A stretch of 64,000 nucleotides of DNA from Motacilla alba alba. Its lineage: Eukaryota > Chordata > Aves > Passeriformes > Motacillidae. Numbering within the stretch: the stretch's first letter is position 1; the number at the start of each line of letters is the position of its first letter. Location: NCBI RefSeq assembly GCF_015832195.1, contig NC_052021.1:24596286-24660285 (forward strand). Direction: 5' to 3'. Under the pieces are notes generated by a model. That model saw only the letters and a list, made by a program, of their open reading frames with translations, made no database searches and was not told where the DNA came from. A program made the position numbers and the translations under genes. Shown here piece by piece: positions 21,801 to 35,800 of this stretch.

Positions 21801-24800
21801 GTGCTTCCTGTAGTGCTCCTGGAAACAGGCAATAAACTGGTTTGGGGAGATGGAAAAACAACTCACAGAAAGGGGAAATAGGCAGGTCTAACTCTGCAGA
21901 ATGAGAACAAATGTTAGATGATAAAATATTGAATCATTTGAGAATGCTATGTTTTCTGTAGAAGAGGAGATTCTCATTGTCTTTCCCAAAGACAAAGTTT
22001 AACAGTCGTGAAAATCACTGACTAGTGGATGCTGTTCTCAGACAGGTTGGAATGAGCCAGAGTTCTCCTCATGTGCTCATCCTGGAGGAGACAGGAATGA
22101 GAGGCCAGAGCTGATCCATCGAACATGTCAGAACGCAGGACTGAGTCAATATACGTGTGAAAGTGTTCTGTTTCACACCTCATGGGGACACACATTGTCT
22201 AATGCTGCGCATTCTTACTTGAGAGAGTTGGCTGTAACATTTATTGTCCTTGGTACCTAACAGGCTTAACAAAACAAAGCCTGCTGTTACCTGTGTTTGT
22301 CAAAATCAGCTGCATGGGAATGCCTCAAGGTAGAATGGGAGGGGATAGAGTGATGATCAGTTGTGATGGGGCAGATGAGGCCTTTTCTGTTGTTTCAGAC
22401 CTTCAGACAGCAGCCTCTGCCAGTCCCTGAGGTGGCACAATGGTCAATTTTGTGCTTGCTTTCTCCCTCCTGAAGGTGGGGCCAGAAGGTGTTTTGCTCC
22501 TGTGATAGTCCCCTGTGGTGAATTTTTCTTAACAGTGGAAACAGCTACAGGGAAGCTGGTAGCTTTATCAGGTTCATTCTTTATTTAAATTCTCTGCCTC
22601 CAGAGGCACGCTTGTGCCTGACTTGTCCTGATGCATTTTCCTTGGGCATCCTTCTGCTATGGCAGCTATGGCAGCTCCTGCCCATGGCATGGACAGAAAA
22701 TGAACCTAAGAGATGGAATTAGCACCAGAGGAAAAAAAAACAGTCCCCTGAGCAAGGCATGCACAGCCACTGGGAACTTAAATAGTGTTTGGATGATGTA
22801 CTGCTTTGTGCAGTCCTGCTGGGGGAGAAGGGAGGAAAGTGATTATTCGAAGTCAGGGGATCTGACTCCCGGGAGTCTGGGACACGGTCAGTTCAGGTTA
22901 GACATGCCATGGCTGAATGATACTTAGAGTTGTCTCAGACAAGAACTGGGCAGAGAAATGCTGTCAGGAGGCTTTTCTCTTTCTTGTTTAGGCTGAATGG
23001 GTCATTCTCACCTGCCAGGGTGTATAAATTGCTGTCCTGCGAGCTAAAGCTTTAGATCACTGACTAAATGGTCTGTCCTGCCATTAACTGAAGGGAGAGG
23101 AAGGATGTCAGCAAATGCATATTAGCCTTTTAAGGGGTACTGTTCAGCCCATGTTAGTGTTCTGAAATCCACTGTGGTTTATGGTGATGTTATGCTGATG
23201 TTGCTTCAGTAGAGCTTGATTTCTGCTAGTGTGGACAGGACCCTAATGTGAATATTTCTTTGTGCAGCCTTAGTTTTGCCAGTGTGGGTCTTTAAGTGTC
23301 TTTATGTATCTCTTTGTAATTGTGCCTGTAACTTTTTTTTTTCCTTCCCCATTTGTCTTGTATTTTATTTTCTATTGTCCTGAACCTGGGACAGTGAAAA
23401 TGAGTTATCTGATTGTGGGGAACATGACTAAGTCTGACTTAAGGAAGGAAGACTCAGGTATTGCCATAATGTGGGCAAGCATCTTTCCCTCTTCCTTGTA
23501 CTGATGAGAAACTTGGATGTTCAAGAGCACTAGAATGTGCTTTAGCAATAAAAACAGTGATGTTAATTGCCTACCAGTGATTTGGATGCTTGAGGGTGAG
23601 AATTGCTAAGCTGGAACTTGCCAAGTCTCTGTTCTTTTGGAATATTTAGAATAAAAAAATCTCAGTGTTAAACTGTATCCTAAATACTGTCGGGCTTGTT
23701 CAGGGAGAAGACAGGTATCCCTTCCTAGTGCACATAGTTCTCTAAAAATCTTTTGTGCCACTGTGGCCTCTCAGTCCAGTGTTTAGCTAAGTATCTTCAC
23801 TGCTTCTGGGGGGGTAAGTGTTTTGAGAGGTCACAAATACCTGCCCAAATGGAAATTGGAGGGAAGGAACTGTTTGTAATAAACGAGCAAACCAGGCTTT
23901 TAAACATTGTGCTATGCTGTAGCCATGAGCTGGGGTTGCCAGCCTCTTCTGTGCTTGTTTTAGAAACAGCTGCTATGAGGAATTTTTTTTTTTTTTGGCT
24001 GGGTAGATAAAGAGTACACAGACTTGGCCAGACATACCAAGTGCTGTGAGTGATCTCTTTGCCAGACTGGAAATGGTGTTCTGGATGTCTCACTTCTGCT
24101 TGGAGTAACTTGTCACTGGAACCCTTTGGTTTGTCTTTTGTTCTCTCTCTTTAATAAAACTGCTCTGCTTGGTTTAAACCCTTGCTATTGCAATAAAATC
24201 TTCATAAGGACCGTAGCTTGATGAAGCAGGAGCTCCTGTCAGAGCAAGATGTTTTATTTCAAGGGCGTATTTTTCATCTTCGTGATGCTGAGTAGGGCAA
24301 CAGTAATACCTTCAAAGTCAATGCTGATGAAATGTCAGTAAGATGAGAATTGGACCCACATGCCTTCCCCTTCTCTGGCAGCTGGCAGGCTTGGACAGGA
24401 TGGAATTTGAAAGCCTCTTCCATCTGCAAGACTGTGCTTCTACCTGTGTTTCATAACAGACAGCAACCAGGAGAGCATTAACACAGTGATAAATTACCAA
24501 GTGTCAGAGGCCATCAAGCTGCCTAGTGAAGCAGAGGTGTCTCTTGGAGAGAGAGGTTGAGCAATCCAGAAATGCAGTCCTTGAGAAGTAGCTTTGAGTG
24601 ATGATGAGGGCTTCACTTGCAAAGTTCCACCAAGCAGTGTCCAAACAGCGCATCAAACAAAAATGAGGCTTTTTTACTGCCTTGGTAGAGACCATGTTGG
24701 TTTGTGGCGTGGCGTGTTCTCTTGCTGTTTGCTTATTGCCTGAGCTCTGAATCGGTTTCACAAATTCCATTGTTGGCTGTGACCTCTCTAGCCCTGCTGT

Positions 24801-25083
24801 GCTGGTCCTTCACTGGTCCTGGGTTTAGGTTCCCCTCTAGCTCAGGTCCTGCTGGCTTGTCTGACTGGGGCAGAAGTGCTTTATAGGGCCTTGATGAAAG
24901 CTGAGAGAAATAATCTGGGTTTTGGCTCAGGTGTTAAGGCTCCTTAGCACTTGAGGAGGAATGACTTAAAGCACAAACAGGCAGTGCTGTAAAGGTGGTG
25001 TATTTATTACAGCAAGTTCCCATTAACTCTTCTCCTTGACAGGTTAAATATCTCTAGCTGTTCTTGTCCACTGTCATATAAGG

Positions 25084-25147
25084 TCTGACTCAAAGCCAGT
25101 GAATTCTTTGCATTTCTATTGACTTTAATGGGGTTTGGACATGTGCC
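25084..25147 (+). repeat. Possible ancient palindromic interspersed repeat
   Basis: TCTGACTCAAAGCCAGTGAA is followed after a short loop by TATTGACTTTAATGGGGTTT and GGACATGTGCCC. The two arms are imperfect inverted copies of each other. The wording resembles an old amniote interspersed repeat built around CATTGAAGTCAATGG-type palindromes. I cannot name the family. Confidence 0.35.
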
Positions 25148-26444
25148 CAGGATCATAAGATCAGATGTGCTGGACGAGACCAAAAGTCCATCTATTCCCA
25201 ATGTCACACTTCTCAGTAGCACAGCTGTATCTGGCAGTGAATTGTATCTGGCACCTCTCTGGAATCAAGAATATGTAGTACAGAGAGCTCTGCAAATAAC
25301 TGACTGCTTGCCTTGGTGTTTTTGAGAGTGTGTGGGCTGGTTGGCAGAAGGGAAATAATTTGGGTTTAATGCCTAACCCCCATCATCACACTGACACGTC
25401 TGCCCAGGTTTTGACTTGGACCAAGCACAGACTTGTATTCTGGTTTAAAAAAGACAAACAAATACAACCACGACCAACCAACAAAACAAAAACCACACCT
25501 TCCTAAATTTTAAGAAATTGTTGAAAGAATTTTTTTTAATGGAAAGGTGATACTTTTATTTTAAAAGGTTATAATATTTATTATGTAGTTATGAAAGCAA
25601 ACTCAGCACAATTTAGAAGATACAAAATATGCTGGCCTTATTAAATTGCTATTTTTCTGTAGAAAGTCATGCTTGAAGATACTGCTCCTGTGACTTTTTG
25701 TGCGATACTCTCTTGATATAAAGTCAGTGAAAAGAAGGTTGCAGGTTTATGTGCTCTTGTTGGAGGAAAGCAGTGAGCTCCATGGGTAAAAACAGAGATT
25801 ATGGTGTCTGATGCGGGGCCTGCTTGTAAGGTCATGTTGTTTTGTGTTAATTACAGGAATTACCTTGCTGATGTCAGTTGAAAGTCAGCAGGGTGGATAC
25901 TCACACACTGTTCTGGAGGTGGCCAGAAAATGATAGGTAGTTTAGAGAGTTGTTTTTGGTTGTGTTTGTTAGTTTGTTGGGGGTTTTTTGATTTGTTTTT
26001 TTTTGGAAGTTGTTTTAAAACTGAAAACTTCAAACTGAAATACATGTATGATTTTTGTTTGTTTATTTGTCTGAGGTTTTTTAGTTTTGGTTGTCATGTA
26101 TTTAGTTTTTAATATGGGTTTCTTAACATATTTTTGCTAATGATACCAGTTGATAGAAGCTAAAATCAAACTCCCTCTTCTTCATCCTGATTTAGAAACT
26201 CACCAATTTATGGCTGGGTAGGTTGGGTGTGTTTGAGAATGGAGGGGAATTTACACCTCAGATTACTTGCTCTCATATCTGAGATACAAGAAAAAACTAT
26301 AGGGGGGAAAAAGTAGCATTTGCCAGCAGAAAGTTGGAACTGAAAGGGAGTCATGAGTGCCTTAGGAAGCGATGGGGTAGAGCTTTTATGTATACTACTC
26401 TTGCAGGATGGACAAATATGTGGGAGCTCAACCTTTAGGCTTTA

Positions 26445-26535
26445 CATCAACCACTGACAAGTTGTTTCCCTCTGTGCCTCAGTTTCCCCACCTGTGAGCG
26501 GTCAAACCTGACCTTGTTTGCAAAGCCCTGGGGGA
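26445..26535 (+). repeat. MIR-like SINE relic, forward orientation
   Basis: GACAAGTTGTTTCCCTCTGT and GCCTCAGTTTCCCCACCTGT match the core of MIR-type elements, where CTCTGTGCCTCAGTTTCC is the best-preserved stretch. The part beyond about 26505 diverges. This is a short old fragment with no coding content. Confidence 0.75.
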
Positions 26536-26919
26536 GGGGCTGGTGGGCAGCTCTGGATACGCGCTGTTGTCTATAGCTATTGGCAGCTGAGGTCTGGACT
26601 AACGTGCCTTTCTTTCTCCTTCCCCCAGGGAATCAGATACTGGCCACTGTTCAAGGCAGGCAATAAATGCAAACAGTTCTACTGTATTTTTTCAATCTTA
26701 ATTGAAAACAGCATAACAAAGTTGTGAGACCTGTGTCCTGTTTGAATGTGACCCCATCTGTCTGCAGTGGGTTGTAGTCCATGAGCTGCTGTGTAGATGT
26801 TCCAGTTGAATTCAATTTGTGGTTTGCTTTTTGAAACATAATTTCATTTCTAAGTGTAGAAAGTGCACAGAGCTGAGATTTGTCCTGGTGCTGGGAGGAG
26901 AGTCCTAGTCTGATTATTT

Positions 26920-27175
26920 AAAATGAATTAGTTCTGATGAAATATTTAGCCTTTAAACAACACATTTAATGCAGTGAATTGCATTTTATTTATTAATGGC
27001 TGTTGCAATGAGATTTGGAGAGAAATTCTGCAAAAAAGGAATGTTGTGATACTGCCAAATATAGTAATGACTATAATATTTTGTTGAATTATTAATATCC
27101 ACTGTGCCTACAGAGCTACATAAGCATCAGATTTCAAAATTGCTTTTATCTGAAGACTAATATTTCGCCATTGTT
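26920..27175. promoter_or_regulatory. Candidate conserved non-coding element (intron 1)
   Basis: This AT-rich, CpG-poor block has clustered homeodomain/POU-type words: AAAATGAATTAGTTCTG, TTTATTTATTAATGGC and TGAATTATTAATATCC. It is interspersed with complex unique sequence and is not a simple repeat. The pattern is what many vertebrate neural enhancers look like, but no comparison is available here. Confidence 0.27.
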
Positions 27176-28123
27176 TTGCTTTTTTTTTTTGGTGTTTTTT
27201 TTCAACAATTTCTAAAAAAAATAATTAAAATGATAAAAAGAAAGCAGGATGGCCAGTCAGGTGTTGCCACTGTTTAACTCTTTTTTCATTATCAAAGCAC
27301 CCCCAGGAAATGTGTCAAAGATTATTTCTTTCTGCCAGCGTCAGGTCTGTTTGCAAAGAGAGATTCCTTGTATGGAAAGCCTGCAGTGAAAAGGAAAGGT
27401 GTGTGTGGAAGCCAGGCACAGGGCTGAGGGACATCACTGCTGCTTTAGCAAAACAGCCTCGTCCACTGCCACCTCCCCTGCTGCCGAGGGCTGAGCTGTA
27501 CATGTCATCTGTCCCTGAGCTTATTGACAAAGAAGGATAGGCAGAGCACTTTTAATCTCTGTGGACCAGATTTTCTGCCTCTAGGACAGACACTAATCTG
27601 TCAGAGGTTGGGCTTCCTGCCAGTGACTCTTCTCCAATAAACTTGTGGTGCTGCTCCATAAATGATGGTAAAATCTGTCTGTGGGACCCCAGTGCCCTCC
27701 TCAGGGGGGTGTGCCTTACCTGTTTCATTTCACACAGTGTTCAGGATGTTCCTGGATGTTCCCTGCTCATGGATGCTTGGCCTCATGTGAGTGGGAGAGT
27801 TTGGCCGTTGGTGTCCTCCAGCACTGTTGTATCCCATGCCAAGGAACATTTTCAGACAAACTCAGACCTGGTTTAGGGGATTGGGTAGCCAAAGAATGTT
27901 TGCTTTTGGCACCTTGTCTTGGGGAAAAAGGAAGTTCATCCAGATGGAGGCAGATCCTGGTGTTCCAAGTGGTCTCTGGACCAATAAATAGGTCCTAACT
28001 TGACTTACTTTCTAATATGGGCATAACAAATGAAGAGCAAGAAGGTAAAGTTGACATGAAGGTAAAGGTCTCTCTTGATCTGAGCTCTTGTTTTTTCCAC
28101 TGTTTCCTTTGAATTGAATAGAA

Positions 28124-28163
28124 ATTGTCTGAAGTCTTCCTGGATTGTCTGAAGTCTATCTGG
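28124..28163 (+). repeat. 20-bp unit in two tandem copies
   Basis: ATTGTCTGAAGTCTTCCTGG is immediately followed by a copy with two substitutions. It is a recent-looking local duplication with no coding role. Confidence 0.9.
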
Positions 28164-31100
28164 GGCCTGTAATTCCAGTGCAGGATGGTGAAGATGTGGG
28201 AATACACCAAAGAGTTTGGTTATCCACCTAAAGCTATTGCTCTGGAAGCATCCAGTTAGACCACTTGTCCAGTTGCCCCTTGCTCTCTTGTGTGACGTTT
28301 TTGGTTGCCAGGGAGCTGGGGAAAGCTTGCAACACATGCTTGTTTATTATCAGCCACCATCAGATAATCAGTTTATTATCAGTGTGTTTTCCTCCTCTTC
28401 CCAGTTTATTTAATTTTCCAATTGAAGATGTCTGTCCAAAAGAAGACTTTCTGAATATTTGGGTTTATCCTGAGGTACACAGAAGGGTCTAATTTGTGAG
28501 GCTGCAGCCAGAGATGGTGCATTTGGGTCTGGCTGGGATGTAGCTAACTTTTCCTAAGTGTTCCTGGTGCTCTGCAGGATCATCTGTATGAACATCTGAA
28601 AGGGTGTTGGTAATAACACACAGTTCTAGCTATTGCTGAGGCACCCCCACCCCCCAGAGGCCAACAGGCTGGGTAGGTGCGGGGCTGAGATGGCAGTGGC
28701 ATCCTGTGACTCCTGCCATCCACATCTCCTTTTTAATGCAGGCTCCTGCTCTGTCCGTGCTGTGCTGTCTGTATCCATGGGGGATACTGGGGAGCTGGTG
28801 TGAGGGAAAATTGCAGGCTTGACTCCCAAGGATGGCTCCTGGGATCTTCCCCAGGGCTTTCTTGTGTCTGATTAGTGGATCAGCCTCAAATCAGTGTCTA
28901 GGGAACAATCAGTGCACTCATCTGGGCTCCCTGGCTACTGGTGAGAGGGTGCCCTGCATCGCTGGGGGATTTGAATGGGGCTGCTAGAATGCTGCAGGGG
29001 TGAGAGGAGGCAAGTTCTTTAAAGGGTTAGCTGATGATTCAGACAGCTTAGAACAGTCCTACCTCAGAACCATGCACAGGGGAGGAAAGCACTGGAGGGC
29101 TAGAGATGGCTTCAGGCTCCTTTGGATATTTAGCCCAGCAGTAAAGTACAATTTCCTGCCTGTCCTAATGATCTCTGGCAATTATCTGCCACCTTCTCGT
29201 GAAACAAGGGGAGAAGGGAAGAAGAGGAAGCTGGAGTCTTAGTAGTGGTTGGGTGGTTCAGGGAGATTAAACACTTGGGAGCCAAGCTGGAAGATGGGAG
29301 TAGGGAGGCCAGATGACAGTGAGGACTGAGTCAAGCAATGCTACAGAAAGCAGTGCCTAGATCAGGACTCCCCATGTCAGCAATTTTTGGGCCAATGTCT
29401 TTCCCAAAGAGTTTTCATGTCTGGGGAAGGAAAGTGGTCTTGTGATGTACCTTTGTTCTGCATGGATAAATGTTCTGCCATGGTGAGGCCATGGTCTTCT
29501 CAGCTTGCTGGGTCCCACGCTCCCATTAACTGCATTGGCAGTGAGCCATCAAAATCCACTCCCAAGTACCGAACTTCTTTCACTACACATTATCATGAGA
29601 GAAATACTGAAAGTCATGCCCTGTTTAAACTCAGAGAAGTTTCTCTGATGGTATCAGACATATGCCACAGTGACTGCACAGAGGAAGGACGCAATACTTT
29701 GATTTGTCTCATTGGCTTTGCAGAGTTTAATAATCTGCTGTGAGGAAGAAAACCACTTCAGCTCAAACAGGCAAAACTTTGTAGTAAACAAACTTTCACT
29801 TCTGTGCTGGGGGTTGTCAGAGAGAAGTGATGGCAATAAATAGATTAATTAGGTTTCATAGAAACATAGTAATTGTATGTAATCTATCTTGAATATAAAT
29901 AGAGGGATCCAAGCAGATGATGTTCTGAGTGAACGTACCATCCTTGACTCCTATAACTGCTCCAGAGAGCAAAAAGCTTCCTTCTTGCTTATTTGCACAC
30001 TTGTTTCTGGTGTTTGTTGCTCACCTTTTGCCACCAGAAATTGGCAGCCTGCTTCCACATGCTAGAAGACAGATTTTGCTTACCACTGCAAGATACTGTG
30101 ATGTAATTGTGACCACCCGTGGCTTGGTCTGAAGCCCTGCTGCCTGAAAAAATAAACATGAGCTGACTTATCTTTCTTTAGCTGTCACTTGTGTTGGAGT
30201 CTTAGGCTGTGAAATGCATTTATGTGGTGATTGTCTCAGCAAAGATATCATCTGTTTTTTTGGAATTTCCTGACAATGTCTTGTTTGTTTTACATATTGA
30301 TATGCACGTTACTGTGAATGTGACTGAAACAAAGTGATTCTTGCTTTCTAGTTTTCCCTGCTTAGACTGTGAAGACAAAATGGTCTGCTTGCAGGCATGA
30401 ATTTCTTGGGCAGAGGGGAAAGTACTAGACAGTTCTTTGTGTGTATTCAGCTGGGCCTGATCTGGATCAGGTGCTGGGGGTGGCTCTGTCCCTGTGCAGG
30501 TCCCATTGTATGTGGTAGAGCTGCAGCAAGCCCTGAATGCAGGGGATGAAGAAGTACCGGAGTAGTGATCACTGCAGTGTGACCCCTGCTGTTGTTCCCC
30601 TTTGAGTTAAGCATTCTCTTTCTGTGGTGTTATCCTGCTCTTACTTAAATAAATACTGGACTGCAATCTATAGAGAATTTGAAGAATACAAACTATTGTC
30701 TCTGTTTTGTTCCAGGCAAGATAGCCCTGGGTGAGCTTGAGCTTCCTTGGTGATGTTCTAATGATTACTGCTGTTGATGCTCATAGGAAGTAAACTGCAA
30801 TAAGCAGAGTTAATATTTTGTCAGGAAACTGTGTATTAAAAATTTATACCAAAGTATTTTCCCCCAAATCACTTGTACTCCGTTTGCAGCTGGAAGAATA
30901 AAGAAAATATAGAGAAAAGCAGAATGAAACTCTTTCAAAATGCTTTATTAATATATTATCTAAGGTGACTTTGCTTTCAAAAGAATTTTTTTTTCATGTT
31001 TAAGTGATGTCATTGAAAAATGTTAGCCCTGCTAAAAATTTTAAAAATCTTTAATATATTGTTGTTTACTAGTTTTATGACAAATGTTAAATTGAGTAAG

Positions 31101-32844
31101 AACTTTCGCTTAAAGATTTCAACTGCATGTACTTCTACTTTTAAAGTGAGAATAAAATCGATATCATGAGTCTGCATAAGACTCATGGGAGAGGAGAGTG
31201 ATTACAGAATTACTATTGACATGGTTTTCAATCAATTCTCCAAGAAAATTGAAAATTTATTGGAAAGTTTCAGCTTTAATCAAAGGACTTTATGACAAAG
31301 TACTCTATGAAAAATGTTAGGAAATTGCTTTGTTTGTTTTTGTTTAGTGCTAGAAAAAAAATAAATATTTTGAGCAACTTTAAAAATTGTGTGACAAATA
31401 TTTACAAAAACAGGGAAAAGGTTGAAACTTGAAATAGGAGGACAGATACTTTCCAGTCAACTGCAGTCATAGATAAATCTGTCAACATTTATAATCTGAA
31501 ATAGGAAGTTTAAATATCAAGTATCATGTGCTGAATTCTTATATTGAACTGCCTACAATCAATCCATAGGGTCAACTTTTAAAATGTCAGAGGTTTAAAT
31601 GTACGTGTTGACAGGAAGCTGAGTTTGCTCAGAACACTCTTGTGCAGCCCAAAGTGCCATTTTTCCCAAACATGGTGCTTGTGACTAGTCAGTCTTGCTG
31701 GCAACATTTCTGAAGTAATTGGCACTGTCTTTAAAGACTCTTAGTGTGGTTGCATTTTGGGGCACTGGAGCTGATTCCCTGTTATGTTTCATCTGGAGCT
31801 TTGCCTCTGGTAGTTTTGGCCTTAGTGGATTTTTTTTTTAAAATTAAATGCTGCTGCAAGAGAGGAAATTAGTTGCGGAATCAGGTGAATTAATGATTAT
31901 TTCAAAGGAAGATCTATCTGCTCTTGAAAGTCAGGAAAGAATTCAGCATCTGCTTTCAGAGCAAGGCTGCACGAATGGATGAGGAGAGACAAAGTATGGT
32001 CAGGGTTTGTGCTGGCACAGAGGGTGTCACCACAGCCTACGCAGACACACCACCTCTGCAGTGCTGGGCTTTGATAATGGTCCCTCTTAAAACAGCCATC
32101 TGAGAAAAACCTTTAGAGGCGCTGAGAGTGCAGCTCCCTGATTAGTGAGCTGTCATCTGGCATCAGGATTTGGTGCCATCTCCTTGTTCTTGGGTGTCTT
32201 GTTGCCATAAATCTGAGGGACTCCTTGGAAGAACTGAGGCACCCTGGTCTTTTGGGAATTATGTTCTCAGGTTAATGCCTACTTTGAGGCTGAGATCAGA
32301 CATTTTTGGGTCTGGCAATGATGATTCATTGAAAGTGAAAACTGAAACCTTTATGGTGAAAGGAGATAAAAAGGAGAGGAGAAAGTAATGCAGTAAAAGA
32401 GTTTGCCCAGATTTTGGGTTATTTTCAGTATTATTATTTACTGCATCAGTAGTTTAAAACTCTGACTTTGCATCCAGTCCTCTCTACTTGACTTCTTGTG
32501 GTGCTAATGATCTCTGCGCAAAGAACCTTCAGTTCAAGGTCAGCATCCTGTGAATGAGAAGAGATCCCCCAGGCCTTGACCACCAGCTCTCCCTAGGGCT
32601 CTACAAGACATAAAAGAAGAAGAAAAAAAATTCTTTTTCCCTGGGTGATGGGAGAAGAGCTGCCACTCAGATATTACTCAGTGTGTTGTGGGCTGTGAAC
32701 TGGAGGAGTTGAACTGCTCTTCTCAGAGTCTCTCAATGTTTAAGAACACACTGATTAGGAGCAGGTAAAAATAGCAGTGTAGGAGGTTGCTCACTAAAAG
32801 ACTCCCTTAAGTAGGATGAGAAAATAGAAACTTTGCTGATTATC

Positions 32845-32847
32845 TAC

Positions 32848-32886
<39 letters not shown>
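32845..32886 (+). repeat. Compound TA/CA dinucleotide microsatellite
   Basis: An alternating TA run with one interruption passes directly into a CA run of about eight units. Compound alternating purine-pyrimidine tracts of this kind are usually polymorphic and can adopt cruciform or Z-like structure. Confidence 0.9.
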
Positions 32887-32888
<2 letters not shown>

Positions 32889-35800
32889 CATCTCCTGCTA
32901 GGAAACTCTGCAGGGAGTTGGATGTGCAGCAGCTTCTTGTAATCTGGAAGTAGCTGGTTGGATTATCCATGAAATGTGCTTTGTTACTTCAGTCATCAGC
33001 TCCAACGTGTTTGTCACTATCTCCAGGATTTTTACCTCATTTCCCTAGTCTCCTGGAACCCTTTTCCCATCCCTGAAACATTTAATTCAGGAAATTGTCT
33101 TCCACGAAGTTCTTCCTTGTTTAGTCTGTGCAAGAAGCACGTCCTGTGCCAGCCTCATCCCAATCCTAGCCTATGTGTGAGTCTTGTGTGCTCACATCAG
33201 CAAGTGTGGTGGCTTTTCAAGCAGTGCTGAATGATGCTATGGGGCAGAAAAAGTCCAGACCTTTAAAGGTATGTGCTCTAGGGGAAGGGATCTGTCTGGG
33301 CTTGTTAGGACTTCAGCACACTTCCAACTTTTCAGAACCATGGATGTATTAACTTTTATGGTGATTTTTTTTTAAAATTTTTTTGCCCCTACTTTTTGTC
33401 TGGGGTAACTCATTCTCTTCATGGATCTCTAACAGTTACTTTTGCTCCCTGATGTGTGACAGATCAAAGTATTAAACTACAAAGACAGCAGAGATTGTGT
33501 GCTGCAAAGCATGCATGGTCCTCTCTCTTTGTCCAGCTCCCTGGTTTTTAATGTGGGGCAGCTACTCTGCCCTGGTGGATTTTGGCTGAACTTTGAGTCT
33601 TCATGGGAACTCTTGGGTATTTAAAAGAATTCTTTTAGAATGGGTATTTATGAATTTGGCTGGCCAGGGAGCTGTTTAGGTAGAGGCAGTTTAAGAGTTA
33701 ACTGTGCTCTATGCAGTTGTGCTGTTTCCATGTATCTCCTTCAAGCCTTTAACTCCATAGCAACCACATGTGCCTGTCTGCCTCCTCCCTGGCTCTCCTC
33801 ACGGCCTGATTAATGTGCACCAAAGGCGGGATGTTGCTGAGTGATAAATTCTGTAGAGTTGGTTCTTCTCATGTTTTGCTGTGACCCATTTACCCTCCTG
33901 GGATTAGAGCTGACCCTCAAATTATGTGACTCTGGTATTTCTGAGGATGTTTCCACCTCCTCCTATCTCATCTTGTAGCCAAACCTACTGTGGTTGTTTT
34001 GTAGTAATTTTCCTCAATAATGTGGTTTTTTTTTCCAGGTAATTTACTGCAAGCAAGAGAAGTTATAAGTCTATTTTGACATAAAACTCAAGTTATTTAT
34101 ATGCTCAATTTCTGTGTTTTTTAAAGAAAATGCATAGTTTAAGATATGCTTCTGAATTAATTACCTAGAGGAGGAACAAGTAGCAAGCAAATCTCTTTTT
34201 TCCCTGTTGCATTTTTTTCTCTATGTTTTTACTTAAATAGCAATTTGCTTCTGTTTCGAATGAAACTGGTTTTGTTTGTGAAGTGTGAATTGTTTGCTGA
34301 GGTGGAGCTAAGCAACACTGACAATCTCCAAAGGTTTCACTGTAGGAATGAACAGGTTACTTGTGTGTACCTTCTCAAATAACAGATAAAAGCTGATGCC
34401 CTGAGCTGTGCTAGTTGATTATGGTTCTTCTTTTACTCCCTTGCAAACAGCAAAATGTGTTACAACAAAATATAAGTTAAACCAATTTTCTTGGCCATTG
34501 GGACTAGGCTGTGAGTGTGCATATGGCCAATTACCTCTGCTCATCTAAGAAACAGTAATTTCTTATGTGTGGTAACTTAATTGTTCATAATTGGCCTGTC
34601 TGTACCCTGTGATTTCAAAGCACCAGATAGATGGAAAAGCTCAAATGGATCTTTAAACAGATGTGATCCAGACAGCCAGCAGTACTTTTTGCAGATAGGT
34701 GGCATGCCAGATCTATGCAGATGTACAATGTTTTTTCATGATCTGCTTTGGATAGGATGGGGACAGAGATCACCGACTCTTGTAAGACTGCAAGACTCCA
34801 CTTTACTTGCTGGAGACAATGCAATAAGCTGGCTGTCCTTTCGGGACTGCAGAAGAGCCAAGGAGACCTCATGGCAGTTGAGGCCTTGAAAACAAAGCCA
34901 CTGCAGGGTGAAACTCTGATTTTTTTGCTCACCTATAGTAAATTGTCTTGCTGGTCTTTTGTAGACTCAGTCACAAGTAAAAACCCCAAAGAATCCCTTT
35001 AGATGAAAAATTACCACATACTGTGAGAATATTAGGGTTAATGCATACTTACCTTGACCTCATTCTGCATTAGGTGTTGGAAGTGACCACTGTGGCAAAG
35101 CAGAACTGTGGATTAAATGGACCCTTGTTCTGACTTAGAGTGGCCTTGCTTATGTTTCTGTGGTATTGTCACCGAAACATGGAAGAACAAAAACTCTTCA
35201 ACAGCATTTTTAGTGTTAGAGAATCAAGGTATTACTTTATTCTGGTCAGGATGTTCAACAGAAATAATTTCATCCACACATTGCCCAGGCTGTGCAGATA
35301 AAATCATTCCATCACACATCATTTTTTCTAGAGTTTTCAGATAATTATACAGTCAAAACCCATAGGAATTCACTGGTTCAATGTTCACTGGTTCCAAGTT
35401 AGAGAGATCTCAGTATTTGGTTTCCTATTGGTTATCAATCCCTTTTCCTTCAAGGTTAATTAGGTTCTCATTCTCTTATCTCTCTTTTCCCAGACCAGGT
35501 GTCAGGGCTGAGTTTGGAGTTGATGTTCATTGATGGTCATTTTCATTTGTGCATCTTCTGAGCTACTCCCAGTTTGTTTAGATGTTAAGTTAATCAGGCC
35601 TCAAATGGTGAAATAATCCTCTGAGGAGAAACTTCAATTCCCATCCCCCTGGGCAAAGGTGAACAAAATCCCTGACTAAACTTAAACTTGGTGTCATTTC
35701 CAACAGGAGTAGTGAGAAAATTTTAGAACATTTGACATTCAGTGAATCAAATTCTTTCCTTTGAACAGCCATCCTTAGGAGAGGCTCATGATATCCTCAG

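Noticed and set aside
28744..28768. Possible REST/NRSF site near GCTCTGTCCGTGCTGTGCTG
   Set aside because: One half resembles the neuronal silencer motif, but the second half is poor and the spacing is off.
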